Counted from the first letter of the stretch, positions 1-9,807 are shown. The stretch: 64,000 nt of DNA from Glycomyces sambucus (GCF_900102815.1 NZ_FNGF01000001.1:703443-767442), one strand, 5' to 3'. The notes: generated from the letters alone by a model not told the origin. Program-made: numbers and translations.

Positions 1-99
1 GCGATGCGGGGGTGGTGGGGAGCCTTCGCGGTCTCCCTGGGAATGTTGTCGACCATGCGGCACAGCCTAGCGTCGATCGGGCGGACGGGTGAGTGGGAA

Positions 100-125
100 A
101 CCGCCCGGGCGCGGGCCCGGGCGGT
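100..125 (-). terminator. hairpin after the WecG-like gene
   Basis: Perfect 11-bp inverted repeat (100-110 with 115-125, loop GCGG) beginning 7 bases past the stop codon of the minus-strand glycosyltransferase gene. There is no long T-run, as is common for actinobacterial terminators. Nothing else could be supported in bases 1-131. Confidence 0.7.
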
Positions 126-131
126 CCACCG

Positions 132-896
132 CTATTCGCGCAGGAACGGGGGGCGCTTGCGGATCTCGCGCAGGTACGCCGGGTTGTTCTGGAAGTACCG
201 GCGCCACAGGCGCTTCGGCTCCTTGGTGAGCCGGAAGAGCCATTCGAGGCCGTTGCGCTGCATCCATGGCGGGGCCTGCGGGACGAGCCCGGCGTGGAAG
301 TCGAAGGCGGCGCCGACGCCGAAGAGCGCGGGGGCGTCGAGGCGGTCGCGGTGCGCGGCCATCCACCGCTCCTGCTTGGGGGTGGACAGGCCGACCCACA
401 CGAGCTGGGCGCCGGAGTCGTTGATGCGCTTGACGACCTCGGCGTCCTCCTCCTCGGTGAGCGGGCGGAACGGCGGCGAGTACATGCCGGCGAACCGGAC
501 GCCGGGGATGCGCTCGGCGAGCTTCTCGGCGAGGAGCTCGGGGACGCCGTCCTTGCCGCCGTAGAGGAACGAGGACCAGCCGCGCTCGGCGGCGCGGGCG
601 AGGACGTTGAGCATGAGGTCGGGCCCGTAGACGCGGTCCATCCACTCGGCGCCGGCCTTATGGCCGGCCCACACCATCGGCATGCCGTCGGGCGTGGTGA
701 GCCCGGAGGCGTTGTGGATGGCGAGCAGGTCGGGGTCGCGCTGGGACTCCATGACGCCGTGGACGCCGGTGACGCACACGTAGTGGCGCTCGCCGGTGTC
801 GACCCAGCGGGTGACCTCGGCGAGTGCCATCGCCTGGTCGACGGTGGAGACGCCGACGCCGAGGACGTCGACGCGGCGGAGGTTCGGGTCGGCCAT
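132..896 (-). CDS. WecG/TagA/CpsF family glycosyltransferase
   Basis: 254-residue protein of the family that moves an N-acetylmannosamine-type sugar from a UDP donor to a lipid-linked acceptor during surface polysaccharide or teichoic-acid-like polymer synthesis. Family marks seen: TTPDGMPMVW near residue 70, FLYGGKDGV near 110, and WVGLSTPKQERWMAAH near 175, which is the conserved PKQE box; length is normal. The ATG overlaps the TAA of the upstream epimerase gene by one base (TAATG), so the two are translationally coupled. The C-terminus ends in a basic tail (RRYFQNNPAYLREIRKR), typical of this family and suited to membrane association. The donor sugar cannot be read from sequence; pairing with an epimerase suggests both serve the same surface glycan. 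Confidence 0.85.
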   Translation of the reverse strand: MADPNLRRVDVLGVGVSTVDQAMALAEVTRWVDTGERHYVCVTGVHGVMESQRDPDLLAIHNASGLTTPDGMPMVWAGHKAGAEWMDRVYGPDLMLNVLARAAERGWSSFLYGGKDGVPELLAEKLAERIPGVRFAGMYSPPFRPLTEEEDAEVVKRINDSGAQLVWVGLSTPKQERWMAAHRDRLDAPALFGVGAAFDFHAGLVPQAPPWMQRNGLEWLFRLTKEPKRLWRRYFQNNPAYLREIRKRPPFLRE

Positions 897-1885
897 TACA
901 GGTTGTAGGTCGCCTTGACCTGGTCGTAGACCCACTCGTAGGTCTTCGACATGCCTTCGCGCAGCGAGATCGAGGGCTCCCAGCCGTAGTACTTCTGGAT
1001 GAGCGTGTTGTCCGAGTTGCGGCCGCGGACGCCGAGGGCGCCTTCGACGTGCTTGAGCTCGATGTCGATCCCGGCGATGTCGGCGACCAGGTAGTACAGG
1101 TTGTTGATGGTGGTCAGCTCGGAGGAGCCGAGGTTCAGGGGCTCGGTGACGTCGCCGCGGGTGAACATCTTGGTGCCGTGGACGCAGTCGTCGATGTAGG
1201 TGAACGAGCGGGTCTGCTCGCCGTCGCCCCAGATCTCGACCTCCTTCTGGCCGGTGAGGGCGGCGACGGCGATCTTGCGGCAGGTGGCGGCGGGGGCCTT
1301 CTCGCGGCCGCCGTCCCAGGTGCCGACGGGCCCGTAGATGTTGTGGTAGCGGGCGATGCGGGTCTCCAGGCCGAAGTCCTCGCGGAAGTGGCGGCACATG
1401 CGCTCGCTGAAGAGCTTCTCCCAGCCGTAGCCGTCCTCGGCGTCGGCGGGGTAGGCGTCCTCCTCCTTGAGCGGGGCGATGTTCGCCTCGGTCTGCTTGT
1501 ACCCGGCGTAGACGCACGCGGAGGAGGAGTAGAAGAAGCGGCCGACCTCGGACTCCTTGGCGGCCATGAGCATGTGGGTGGAGGGCAGGACCGAGAGCAT
1601 ACACAGGGCCTTGTTGTTCTCGATGAAGCCCATGCCGCCCATGTTGCAGGCGAGGTTGTAGACCTCGGCGGCGCCGTCGCCGACGGCGGTCTCGCAGTTG
1701 GCGAGGTCGGCGAGGTCCATCTGGAGGTTCTGGGTCCCGCCGTGGACCTGGTACCACTCGTCGAGGGGCTTCACGTCGACGGCCCGGACGGTCTTGCCCT
1801 CGGCGAGGAGGCTCGCCACCAGGTGCCCGCCGATGAAACCACCGGCTCCCGCCACTACCGCGTCCACGCTTGCCGCCATCGTCAC
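896..1885 (-). CDS. NAD-dependent epimerase, GDP-mannose 3,5-epimerase-like
   Basis: 329-residue extended short-chain dehydrogenase/reductase. An N-terminal Rossmann fingerprint GAGGFIGG (residues 13-20) binds NAD; the catalytic YxxxK appears as YGWEK. The stretch NLACNMGGMGFIENNKA is very like the NMGGMGFI signature of GDP-mannose 3,5-epimerases, and YHNIYGPVGTWDGGREKAPA also fits that branch. The family converts GDP-mannose to GDP-L-galactose/gulose; here this is inferred from motif similarity, and another NDP-sugar epimerase or dehydratase activity is possible. The start is the ATG at 1885; a second ATG two codons later is also usable. It is the first gene of a coupled pair with the downstream glycosyltransferase. 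Confidence 0.8.
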   Translation of the reverse strand: MTMAASVDAVVAGAGGFIGGHLVASLLAEGKTVRAVDVKPLDEWYQVHGGTQNLQMDLADLANCETAVGDGAAEVYNLACNMGGMGFIENNKALCMLSVLPSTHMLMAAKESEVGRFFYSSSACVYAGYKQTEANIAPLKEEDAYPADAEDGYGWEKLFSERMCRHFREDFGLETRIARYHNIYGPVGTWDGGREKAPAATCRKIAVAALTGQKEVEIWGDGEQTRSFTYIDDCVHGTKMFTRGDVTEPLNLGSSELTTINNLYYLVADIAGIDIELKHVEGALGVRGRNSDNTLIQKYYGWEPSISLREGMSKTYEWVYDQVKATYNL

Positions 1886-1976
1886 TCCTCGGTTGTCCGG
1901 GTACGGGGAAGAAGGACTTCAGCCTACCCGCCGGGTTTCGGCGCCCACCAGCCGGGAAATGGGGCCTGAGTCACCG

Positions 1977-2867
1977 TCAGGGGGAGGGTTCGGGGGCCGC
2001 TGCCAGGAGTTCCGAGGGGGTGACGGCGCGCAGCGACGGGTCGGGGTCGCCGGTGATCGCGGGCTCGAAGCGGGAGGCGACGCAGTAGAGGCGGGCGTCG
2101 GGGTCGCCGAGGAGGCGCTTGACGTAGCGCAGGCGCTTGAGCTGGCGCTCGACCATCCGGAACCGCCAGCGGACGGTCCCGAGGGCGATCGGCGCGCCCT
2201 TGTCGTCCCAGGTGGCGAGTTCGAGGGTGCGCATCTGCCGGAACCGCGGGTCGGGGACGGTGACCCGCGTGGCGGTGGCGGCGCCGGTCGCGTCGCGGGC
2301 CCATTCGCGGGCGAGGTCGAGGAACTCGGGGCGGGCCACGTACCGGTCGAAGCGGGCGCGGTTCATCGTCCACAGCTTCTCGGTGATGTACCCGCGCCGC
2401 CAGCGCGGCAGGTGCGGGCGCAGGACCGCGTAGTGGAAGCGCGCGAGCCGGTCGGTGAGGGTCCAGAAGGGGTTGCCGGCTTCGAGGGGGTTGGCGCGGG
2501 GGGCGAGGAGTCCGGCGGCTTCGAGGCGCGGGAGGAGGGCGAGCAGGTCCTCCTCGGGGAGGCGGGTGAGGCTGCGCAGGTCGTAGGCGGTGCGGGGGCG
2601 GACGACGACGAGGGCGAGGACGGCGTCGGCGGCCTCGTCGACCTCGGTCTCGCCGAGGAGCGCGGCGGCGCGGCCGGCGGCCTGTTCGAAGTGGGGGCCG
2701 TCGGGGGTGAGGAACCCGGTCCGGAGCCAGTCGGCGGTGTCGTCGAACCGCTGCGGGGGCGCGGTGGTGAGGAGGGCGGGGTCGCCGCCGGTGACGGCGT
2801 GGACGGCGACGGCGGTCTCCGGGTCGGCGACGCCCAGGGAGCGGATCGACTCGCGCAGTTCGTTCAT
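1977..2867 (-). CDS. DUF234-like protein lacking an ATPase domain
   Basis: 296 residues, no signal peptide or membrane segment. The arrangement of a winged-helix-like middle (about 85-150: LRSLTRLPEEDLLALLPRLE then AAGLL), the segment GNPFWTLTDRLARFHYAVLR and then FDRYVARPEFLDLAREWARD resembles the C-terminal half of archaeal-type AAA ATPases (winged helix plus DUF234, nuclease-like fold). The usual N-terminal P-loop ATPase part is missing: there is no Walker A anywhere. It could be a stand-alone remnant or an adaptor. The assignment rests on pattern likeness only. It starts at an ATG and sits 57 bases upstream of nothing it is clearly coupled to; the next gene on the same strand begins 91 bases downstream. 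Confidence 0.5.
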   Translation of the reverse strand: MNELRESIRSLGVADPETAVAVHAVTGGDPALLTTAPPQRFDDTADWLRTGFLTPDGPHFEQAAGRAAALLGETEVDEAADAVLALVVVRPRTAYDLRSLTRLPEEDLLALLPRLEAAGLLAPRANPLEAGNPFWTLTDRLARFHYAVLRPHLPRWRRGYITEKLWTMNRARFDRYVARPEFLDLAREWARDATGAATATRVTVPDPRFRQMRTLELATWDDKGAPIALGTVRWRFRMVERQLKRLRYVKRLLGDPDARLYCVASRFEPAITGDPDPSLRAVTPSELLAAAPEPSP

Positions 2868-2924
2868 GGTGAGGGCGATGCTACTCGGCCCCTGCGACTT
2901 CCGGGGTCCGCGGCGGCCTCGCGG

Positions 2925-3413
2925 TCACAGGGCCTTGTACATGAGGTGGAGGTCGACCGGGCCCTCGGCGGGGTGGTCGAAGGCGCCGGGGATGAGGGCG
3001 AGGGTGGCCATGCCGAGGGAGTGCCAGAGCTTGACGGCGTGGACGTTGGTGGCGACGACGGCGTTGAACTGCATGGCGTGGAAGCCGTCGGCCTTGGCGC
3101 GGGCGAGGGCGGCCTCGCCGAGGGCCCGGCCGATGCCGCGGCGCCCGTACGCGGGGTCGACCATGAAGCCGGCGTTGGCGACGTGCGCGCCCTGCCCGGG
3201 GAGGTTCGGGTGGATCTCGACGGTCCCGGCGACGCGGCCGTCGACGACGGCGACGAGCCGCGAGGCGGGCTTCGGGCGCTCCATCCAGTAGGCGCGCGTC
3301 CACGACTCGGTGGTGTCCGGCGGCCACGGGTAGGTCTCGCCCGCTTGGACGATCGGTCGCATGAAGGCCCACATGGCGGGCCAGTCGCCCGGGACGGCGT
3401 CGCGGATCTGCAT
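2925..3413 (-). CDS. GNAT family N-acetyltransferase
   Basis: 162-residue single-domain protein. The acetyl-CoA pyrophosphate-binding motif A is visible as YGRRGIGRALGEAAL (about 112-126), preceded by the strand HVANAGFMVDP; the C-terminal half ends ALKLWHSLGM-like, the usual alcohol/amine acetyltransferase finish. The overall pattern (IRDAVPGDWPAMWAFM at the start) matches phosphinothricin acetyltransferase-like or general GNAT proteins. The family transfers an acetyl group from acetyl-CoA to an amine; the substrate is unknown. The gene lies 18 bases from the stop codon side of the FAD monooxygenase gene on the same strand, so they may share a transcript. Confidence 0.85.
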   Translation of the reverse strand: MQIRDAVPGDWPAMWAFMRPIVQAGETYPWPPDTTESWTRAYWMERPKPASRLVAVVDGRVAGTVEIHPNLPGQGAHVANAGFMVDPAYGRRGIGRALGEAALARAKADGFHAMQFNAVVATNVHAVKLWHSLGMATLALIPGAFDHPAEGPVDLHLMYKAL

Positions 3414-3431
3414 GCGCTCGAAGGTATCGGA

Positions 3432-4589
3432 TCAGCGCGGGGGCTGCCAGTCGGCCAGTGACGCGGCCTGGCTCTGGACCCACGAGTCGGGGACGGCGCG
3501 CAGGAGGCCGCGGGTGACGCCGCGGCCGCCGGAGGCGATGGTGTGGACGCGGCGCGAGAGCCGGGCGACGCGCTTGAGGCGGGGCAGGCGGGCGCGGTCG
3601 TAGGAGGCGAGGGCGTCGGGGACGGACTCGGGGGTGCGGCGCAGGGCCCAGCCGAGGGTGACGGCGTCCTCCAGGGCGAGGCTGCCGCCCTGGGCGAGGA
3701 TGGGGGCGACCCCGTGGGCGGCGTCGCCCATGAGGACCAGGCCGCCGCTGCCGCCGGCGGCCTGGTGGAGGCGTCCGGGGACGGGCCACACGTACCGGAC
3801 GGACTGCTGGGTGAGCTCGGAGGGCCGGGTGGCGGCGATGTACTTGCCGACGGGGGCGGGCCAGTCGGCGAACCAGCGGTTGATGAGCTCGTGCTGGATC
3901 TGGGGGGACTCGGGGCGCATGCCTCCGGGCACGGTCGCCCACCAGCAGGCGCCGGCGTGCCCGAGGTCGCCGTAGCCGAAGCGGCGGCGGTCGGGGCCGT
4001 AGACCTCGACGGCCTCGGCGCTGCGCTCGGGGGCGCGGTGGGCGGGGATGATCCCGCGGAACACCACCACCCCGGCGTCCACGGTGGGCGATCCGGGGGC
4101 GACGAGGGGCCGGGTCGGGGAGTCGATGCCGTCGGCGGCGACGACGAGGTCGGCGTCCCAGCGGCGGGTCGCGTCGCCCGCGGCGAGGTCGACCATGTCG
4201 ATCCGGTCGACCTGCACGGCGGGGTGGACCTCGACGCTGTCGCCCAGGCGCGACACGAGCGCCTCGTAGAGCATCGCGTTGTGGACCATGACGGACGGGG
4301 TGCCGTCGTCGGCGCCGAGCATGGCGCCGCCGAAGGAGCTGGACAGGCGGTCCTCGTTGCGGATCTCGAAGCGCTCTACCGGGGTCCCGGCGGCGTCGAG
4401 GGTCGCGTCGACCCCGAGCGCGCGCAGTGCGCGCACGCCCGAGGCCCACAGGATCATGCCGAGGTCGTCGCCCTTGAGGCGCTCGCGGCGCTCCAGGAGC
4501 GCCACCCGCCAGCCGAGCTTCGACAGCACGATCGCGCTGGCGAGCCCGGCGACGCCGGCGCCGACGACTACGGCTCTACGGTTCTGCAT
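3432..4589 (-). CDS. FAD-dependent monooxygenase (PHBH/UbiH type)
   Basis: 385-residue flavoprotein. Dinucleotide-binding GAGVAGLASA lies near residue 10, with the conserved acidic end of beta-2 (LLERRE); the middle DG motif appears as VVAADGIDSPTR; the FAD ribityl-binding GD motif is VLMGDAAHGVAP near 290. This is the class A flavin monooxygenase layout, so it probably hydroxylates or epoxidises an aromatic, polyketide or isoprenoid substrate with NAD(P)H. No membrane helix. The ATG at 4589 was chosen; an in-frame GTG two codons earlier is an alternative. It lies 29 bases downstream of lgt on the same strand, which is probably a matter of packing rather than function. Confidence 0.85.
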   Translation of the reverse strand: MQNRRAVVVGAGVAGLASAIVLSKLGWRVALLERRERLKGDDLGMILWASGVRALRALGVDATLDAAGTPVERFEIRNEDRLSSSFGGAMLGADDGTPSVMVHNAMLYEALVSRLGDSVEVHPAVQVDRIDMVDLAAGDATRRWDADLVVAADGIDSPTRPLVAPGSPTVDAGVVVFRGIIPAHRAPERSAEAVEVYGPDRRRFGYGDLGHAGACWWATVPGGMRPESPQIQHELINRWFADWPAPVGKYIAATRPSELTQQSVRYVWPVPGRLHQAAGGSGGLVLMGDAAHGVAPILAQGGSLALEDAVTLGWALRRTPESVPDALASYDRARLPRLKRVARLSRRVHTIASGGRGVTRGLLRAVPDSWVQSQAASLADWQPPR

Positions 4590-4618
4590 CTGCACCTGCC
4601 CGGGGGAAGCGGTGTCGG

Positions 4619-5650
4619 TCAGGCGTCGTCGCGGGACTTGCCCGCTTCGGCCTGGGGTTCGTCGGACGGCTCGTCCGCGACGCCGTCCTCCTCGGGTCGA
4701 GTGTCCTCGTTCTCGTCGGTGTCGGGGGTCCCGGTCTCCTCGGGGGCGGTGAGGAGGACGCCCTTGGGGAGGGCGCCGTCGATGTACCCGTTGGCCTTGG
4801 CGGCCTCGGAGTCCCAGGAGGTGATGAGGCGCTCGCCGCCGTCGTAGGCAACGACCTTGCGGGAGCCGCGGACCAGGAGCAGGTAGGCGATGGCGAGGAC
4901 CACGACGACGACGCTGACCCACTGGTTGAGGCGGAGGCCGAACGCGGCCTCGGCGGGGTCGATGCGCAGGCCCTCGATCCAGAACCGGCCGGTCCAGTAC
5001 AGGAGCACGAAGAGGGCGACGAGGCGGCCGGCGCCGAACTTCCACTTGCGGTCGGCGAGGACGAGGACGATGGCGACGCCGGTGTTCCACAGGGCCTCGT
5101 AGAGGAACGTGGGGTGGAAGGTGGCGTAGTTCTCGTAGCCGGCGACGCGGTGGTCGGCGTCGATGGCGACGGCCCACCAGGCGTCGAGGGGCTTGCCGTA
5201 CAGCTCCTGGTTGAACCAGTTGCCGAGGCGGCCGATGGCCTGGCCGACGGGGACGCCGGGCACGCAGGCGTCGGCGACGGTGGCGAAGGGGAGCTTGAGC
5301 TGGCGGCAGCCGAGCCACAGGCCGACGCCGCCGAGGAGGATGGCACCGGGGACGCCGAGGCCGCCCTCCCAGACCGCGAGGGCCTTCCAGGGGTCGCCGT
5401 CGGGGCCGAAGTAGGCGTCGGGGCTGGTGAAGACGTGGTAGATGCGGGCGCCGACGATGCCGAAGGGCACCGCCCACACCGCGAGGTCGAGCACGGCCCA
5501 CTCGGGGGCGCCGCGGCGGCGCAGCCGCACCTCGGCGATCCAGCAGGCCGCGACGATGCCGGCGATCAGGCAGAGCGCGTAGGCGCGGATCGGGATGGGG
5601 CCGAGGTGCCAGACCGACTCGGCAGGGCTCGGGATTGAAGCGAAGTCCAC
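4619..5650 (-). CDS. lgt: Prolipoprotein diacylglyceryl transferase
   Basis: 343-residue polytopic membrane enzyme that moves diacylglycerol from phosphatidylglycerol to the lipobox cysteine of prelipoproteins, the first step of lipoprotein maturation (the gluB product in this window is one likely client). The Lgt signature GQAIGRLGNWFNQELYG is intact, with the upstream WEGGLGVPGA element and YEALWN. About seven membrane spans precede a hydrophilic acidic tail of some 70 residues (rich in E, D and T), longer than in enteric Lgt but common in Actinobacteria. The start is taken as the GTG at 5650 (VDFASIPSPAES); the ribosome site is weak. Lgt directly after trpA is a common actinobacterial gene order. 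Confidence 0.93.
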   Translation of the reverse strand: MDFASIPSPAESVWHLGPIPIRAYALCLIAGIVAACWIAEVRLRRRGAPEWAVLDLAVWAVPFGIVGARIYHVFTSPDAYFGPDGDPWKALAVWEGGLGVPGAILLGGVGLWLGCRQLKLPFATVADACVPGVPVGQAIGRLGNWFNQELYGKPLDAWWAVAIDADHRVAGYENYATFHPTFLYEALWNTGVAIVLVLADRKWKFGAGRLVALFVLLYWTGRFWIEGLRIDPAEAAFGLRLNQWVSVVVVVLAIAYLLLVRGSRKVVAYDGGERLITSWDSEAAKANGYIDGALPKGVLLTAPEETGTPDTDENEDTRPEEDGVADEPSDEPQAEAGKSRDDA

Positions 5651-5710
5651 GACGCAAAACCTATCGGGTGGTGGCGGAGCGGCCGGGCGCGGGCCGGGCG
5701 GGGGGCACGG

Positions 5711-5875
5711 AGGGGCCCGGACCACGGGTTCGGGCGAGGTCGGGGCCGAGTCCGTTTGTTCGCTCGCAAGGCGGAAGACCTCCTGGATACCGGGGTGGTA
5801 TCCAGGAGGTCGACAACGCAGCGAGCGGGCGAATGGGCCGGGCCCGGACCGGTGGGACCCGTGGTCCGGGCCCCT
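5711..5875. repeat. nested inverted-repeat element in the trpA-lgt gap
   Basis: The gap holds a perfect 19-bp inverted repeat (5711-5729 with 5857-5875, beginning AGGGGCCCGGACC). Inside it, in nested order, are a 7-bp pair CGCTCGC/GCGAGCG (5761-5767 with 5821-5827) and a 14-bp hairpin (5778-5791 with 5797-5810). A further GGCCCGGACC at 5841-5850 is a third partial copy of the outer arm. It could be an elaborate terminator or a small palindromic, MITE-like insertion. No flanking target duplication was seen. Confidence 0.7.
5778..5810. terminator. 14-bp perfect hairpin downstream of trpA
   Basis: ACCTCCTGGATACC at 5778-5791 pairs perfectly with 5797-5810 around a five-base loop. It lies about 100 bases past the trpA stop and before lgt, both on the minus strand, so it would lower read-through from trp genes into lgt. 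No T-run follows on either strand. Confidence 0.6.
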
Positions 5876-5910
5876 ATCCCCGCGGGCGGGGCCTGCGGGG
5901 CCTGAGTGGA

Positions 5911-6699
5911 CTAGCGGCGCACGCCTTCCGCGAGGTCGGCGGTGAGGGCGGCGAGGCGCTGGTGGCCGGCGGGGACGTCGTCGGTCTCCAGGTAGCAGTT
6001 GACCATGGCCGAGCCGACGATGACGGCGTCGGCGTAGGCCGCGATCTCGGCGGCCTGGTCGCCCGAGCGGACGCCGAGGCCGACGCCGATCGGCAGGTCG
6101 GTGCGAAGCCGGGTGCGGCGCACGAGTTCGGGCGCGGCGACGGAGGTCGCGGCGCGGGCGCCGGTGACGCCCATGACCGACTGCGCGTACACGAACCCGC
6201 GGCAGGCCGCGACGGTGGCGGCGATGCGCTCCTCGGTGGAGGACGGCGCGACCAGGAAGACCCGGTCGAGGTCGTGCTCGTCGGAGGCGGCGATCCACTC
6301 GGCGGCCTCGTCGGGGATGAGGTCGGGCGTGATGAGCCCGGCCCCGCCCGCGGCGGCGAAGTCGCGCGAGAACCGCTCGACCCCGTAGCGCTCCACCAGG
6401 TTCCAGTAGGTCATGACGAGGATCGGGACGCGGCCGGCGACGGCCTCGGTGACCTCGAAGACCTGCCGGGTGCGGAACCCGCCCGCGAGCGCCTGGTCGG
6501 CGGCGCGCTGGATCGCGGGGCCGTCCATGACCGGGTCGGAGTAGGGGATGCCCAGCTCGATGACGTCGGCGCCGTGGTCGATCATGATGTCGACGGCCTT
6601 GATGGAGTCGGCGAGGGTCGGGAACCCGGCCGGGAGGTAGCCGACGAGGGCGGCGCGGCCCTCGGCCTTGGTCTTCGCGAACGCGTCAGCGGCTCTCAT
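5911..6699 (-). CDS. trpA: Tryptophan synthase alpha chain
   Basis: 262-residue TIM-barrel subunit that cleaves indole-3-glycerol phosphate to indole and glyceraldehyde 3-phosphate; indole passes to TrpB. Catalytic elements are seen: ELGIPYSDPVMDGP carries the acidic pair, and GVGLGVRSGDQA is the phosphate-binding loop near the C-terminus. The ATG at 6699 is preceded by AAGGAGG inside the end of trpB and follows the trpB stop by four bases, so it is preferred over an upstream ATG within trpB. Normal length. Last gene of the trp run. Confidence 0.97.
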   Translation of the reverse strand: MRAADAFAKTKAEGRAALVGYLPAGFPTLADSIKAVDIMIDHGADVIELGIPYSDPVMDGPAIQRAADQALAGGFRTRQVFEVTEAVAGRVPILVMTYWNLVERYGVERFSRDFAAAGGAGLITPDLIPDEAAEWIAASDEHDLDRVFLVAPSSTEERIAATVAACRGFVYAQSVMGVTGARAATSVAAPELVRRTRLRTDLPIGVGLGVRSGDQAAEIAAYADAVIVGSAMVNCYLETDDVPAGHQRLAALTADLAEGVRR

Positions 6700-6703
6700 G
6701 CGG

Positions 6704-7912
<1,209 letters not shown>

Positions 7913-7982
7913 GGTACTTACTCCCCTTCGCTTCTCTCGATCGGTGCTGCTCTCGATCCGACGCGCCCTAGGCCGGCGCGCC

Positions 7983-8789
7983 TCAGATCGGGCGCGGCGT
8001 CGCCGGGTGCGATCCGGCGGTGACCAGCTCGCGGACGGCGTCGCGCGGGCTCTTCTGCTTGACGACCCCCTCGCCGACGAGCACGGCGTCGGCGCCGGCG
8101 CTCGCGTAGCGGATGAGGTCGCGGGTGCCGCGGACGCCGGACTCGGCGACCTTCACGACGTCCCGGGGCAGGCCCGGCGCGATCCGCTCGAACACCGAGC
8201 GGTCCACCTGGAGCGTAGTCAGGTCGCGGGCGTTGACGCCAATGACTTTGGCGCCCGCGCGCATGGCCCGGTCGGCCTCGTACTCGGTGTGGACCTCCAC
8301 GAGCGCGGTCATGCCGAGCCCGGTGATCCGCTCGTGCAGCGACACGAGCGTGTCCTGGTCGAGCGCGGCCACGATGAGCAGGACGAGGTCGGCGCCGTGG
8401 GCGCGGGCCTCCAGGACCTGGTAGGGGGAGACCACGAAGTCCTTGCGCAGCACCGGGATCGAGACCTTCGCGCGCACGGCGTCGAGGTCGTCGAGGCTGC
8501 CCTTGAAGTAGGACCGCTCGGTGAGCACGGAGATGACCGAGGCGCCGCCGGCGGCGTACTCGGCGGCCAGCACGGCCGGGTCGGGGATGTCGGCGAGGGC
8601 GCCCTTGGAGGGCGAGGCGCGCTTCACTTCGGCGATGACGCCGACGCCGCCGCCCGAGAGCGCGGCGTACCCGTCGAGCGGGGGCCTGGCGGCCTCGGCG
8701 CGCTCGCGGACGACCTCGATGGGCACCTCGCTCTGGCGCCGCTCGAGATCGGCGCGGACTTCGGTGATGATCTGCTCCAGCACGTTCAC
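7983..8789 (-). CDS. trpC: Indole-3-glycerol phosphate synthase
   Basis: 268-residue TIM barrel that closes the pyrrole ring of carboxyphenylaminodeoxyribulose phosphate. Diagnostic motifs: [12 protein letters not shown] (catalytic Glu and Lys near residue 55), VLRKDFVV and VLVGEGVVK. Stand-alone, not fused to TrpF. The GTG start at 8789 overlaps the stop of the upstream membrane-protein gene (GTGA), a typical coupled junction. trpF, trpD and trpE are not in the window. Confidence 0.96.
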   Translation of the reverse strand: MNVLEQIITEVRADLERRQSEVPIEVVRERAEAARPPLDGYAALSGGGVGVIAEVKRASPSKGALADIPDPAVLAAEYAAGGASVISVLTERSYFKGSLDDLDAVRAKVSIPVLRKDFVVSPYQVLEARAHGADLVLLIVAALDQDTLVSLHERITGLGMTALVEVHTEYEADRAMRAGAKVIGVNARDLTTLQVDRSVFERIAPGLPRDVVKVAESGVRGTRDLIRYASAGADAVLVGEGVVKQKSPRDAVRELVTAGSHPATPRPI

Positions 8790-9475
8790 CTACGCGGTCC
8801 TTTCTCCTGCGCCGATGCCGTGATAGTAGGCGACGAGGGGTCCTGGCCGGAGTCGAGGGCGTTCCACAGCGACACCGGGTCCTCTGCTATGGCGGCGCCC
8901 CCTGCGGGGGACGCTTCGTAACGGTCCGTGGCGGGCCAGGCGCCGGCCCGCGCGGTGGTCCAGGCGCCCGCGCCCGCGAGGATCAGCCCCGCGGCGGCGA
9001 GCACGATCGGCCACGCGCCCGCCGTCAGGTGGAGGACGCCGCCGAGGGCGGCGGCCAGGCCCGCGAGGGCCGCGACGGCGCCGAGGACGCGGCGGGCGCG
9101 GTTCCCGGTGGCGAGCATCGCGAGGAACGCGGCGCCGCCGGCGAGCGCGCACGGCAGCGCCCACGAGGCGAGGTCGGTCCCGGACTGGACGGTGGTGGCG
9201 GTGAGCCCGGCGTGGCCGGTCTCGGCGGTCGAGGTCCAGCCGCGGGAGGCCGCGAGGGCCCCGAGCGCGGCGGCGAGGACCCCGGCGAGGAGCACGCGGG
9301 TGCGCTCGGCGGCGCGGGGGTCGGAGTCGCGGGATTCGGAGGCGCTCGGGACTGCGGTGCCCGACCCTGAAGCGCGTGACTCTGAAGCGCTCGGTCCGTC
9401 GGCGTCCTCGTGGGGCGCCGCGGCGTCGTCCGCGGGGTCCTCCGCTCGGCGGGGGGCCGCATCGTCGCTGCTCAT
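8786..9475 (-). CDS. Trp-region conserved membrane protein
   Basis: 229 residues. A hydrophilic Ser/Ala/Glu/Asp-rich N-terminus of about 60 residues is followed by four hydrophobic spans (around 62-78, 100-118, 128-150 and 155-172). Position and topology match the actinobacterial Trp-associated membrane protein family usually found just before trpC; its role is unknown. The N-terminus contains the repeated segment PSASESR twice, from an imperfect DNA duplication at about 9330-9400. The ATG overlaps the hisI stop (ATGA) and its own stop overlaps the trpC start (GTGA), so it is coupled on both sides. In many actinobacteria trpE lies between hisI and this gene; here it does not. Confidence 0.85.
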   Translation of the reverse strand: MSSDDAAPRRAEDPADDAAAPHEDADGPSASESRASGSGTAVPSASESRDSDPRAAERTRVLLAGVLAAALGALAASRGWTSTAETGHAGLTATTVQSGTDLASWALPCALAGGAAFLAMLATGNRARRVLGAVAALAGLAAALGGVLHLTAGAWPIVLAAAGLILAGAGAWTTARAGAWPATDRYEASPAGGAAIAEDPVSLWNALDSGQDPSSPTITASAQEKGPRR

Positions 9476-9807
9476 GCGATCTCCCTTCCGGAGAAGCAGG
9501 TGCGGGTGCCGGTGTGGCACGCGGGGCCGGTCTGGTCGACCTGGAGGAGCACGGTGTCGCCGTCGCAGTCGACGGCGACCGAGACGACCGCCTGGCGGTG
9601 CCCGGAGGTCTCGCCCTTGACCCAGTACTCGCCGCGGCTGCGCGACCAGTAGGTGGCCTGCTTCGTCGCGAGGGTGCGCCGCAGCGCCTCCGCGTCCATC
9701 CACGCGAGCATGAGCACTTCGCCGGTGTCGTGCTGCTGCGCGATCGCGGGCACGAGCCCGTCGGCGTTGAAGCTCAGGTTCGCCAGGACCTCTTCTCGAC
9801 CTTCCAC
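9472..9807 (-). CDS. hisI: Phosphoribosyl-AMP cyclohydrolase
   Basis: 111-residue HisI that hydrolyses the purine ring of phosphoribosyl-AMP, the third step of histidine synthesis. The core [19 protein letters not shown] and the metal cysteines in [14 protein letters not shown]...CHTGTRTCF are all present. Not fused to HisE. The start is taken as the GTG at 9807, which gives the normal family length; a longer in-frame extension upstream lacks family similarity. First gene of the hisI/trp run, and divergent from the reductase gene 79 bases away. Confidence 0.94.
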   Translation of the reverse strand: MEGREEVLANLSFNADGLVPAIAQQHDTGEVLMLAWMDAEALRRTLATKQATYWSRSRGEYWVKGETSGHRQAVVSVAVDCDGDTVLLQVDQTGPACHTGTRTCFSGREIA

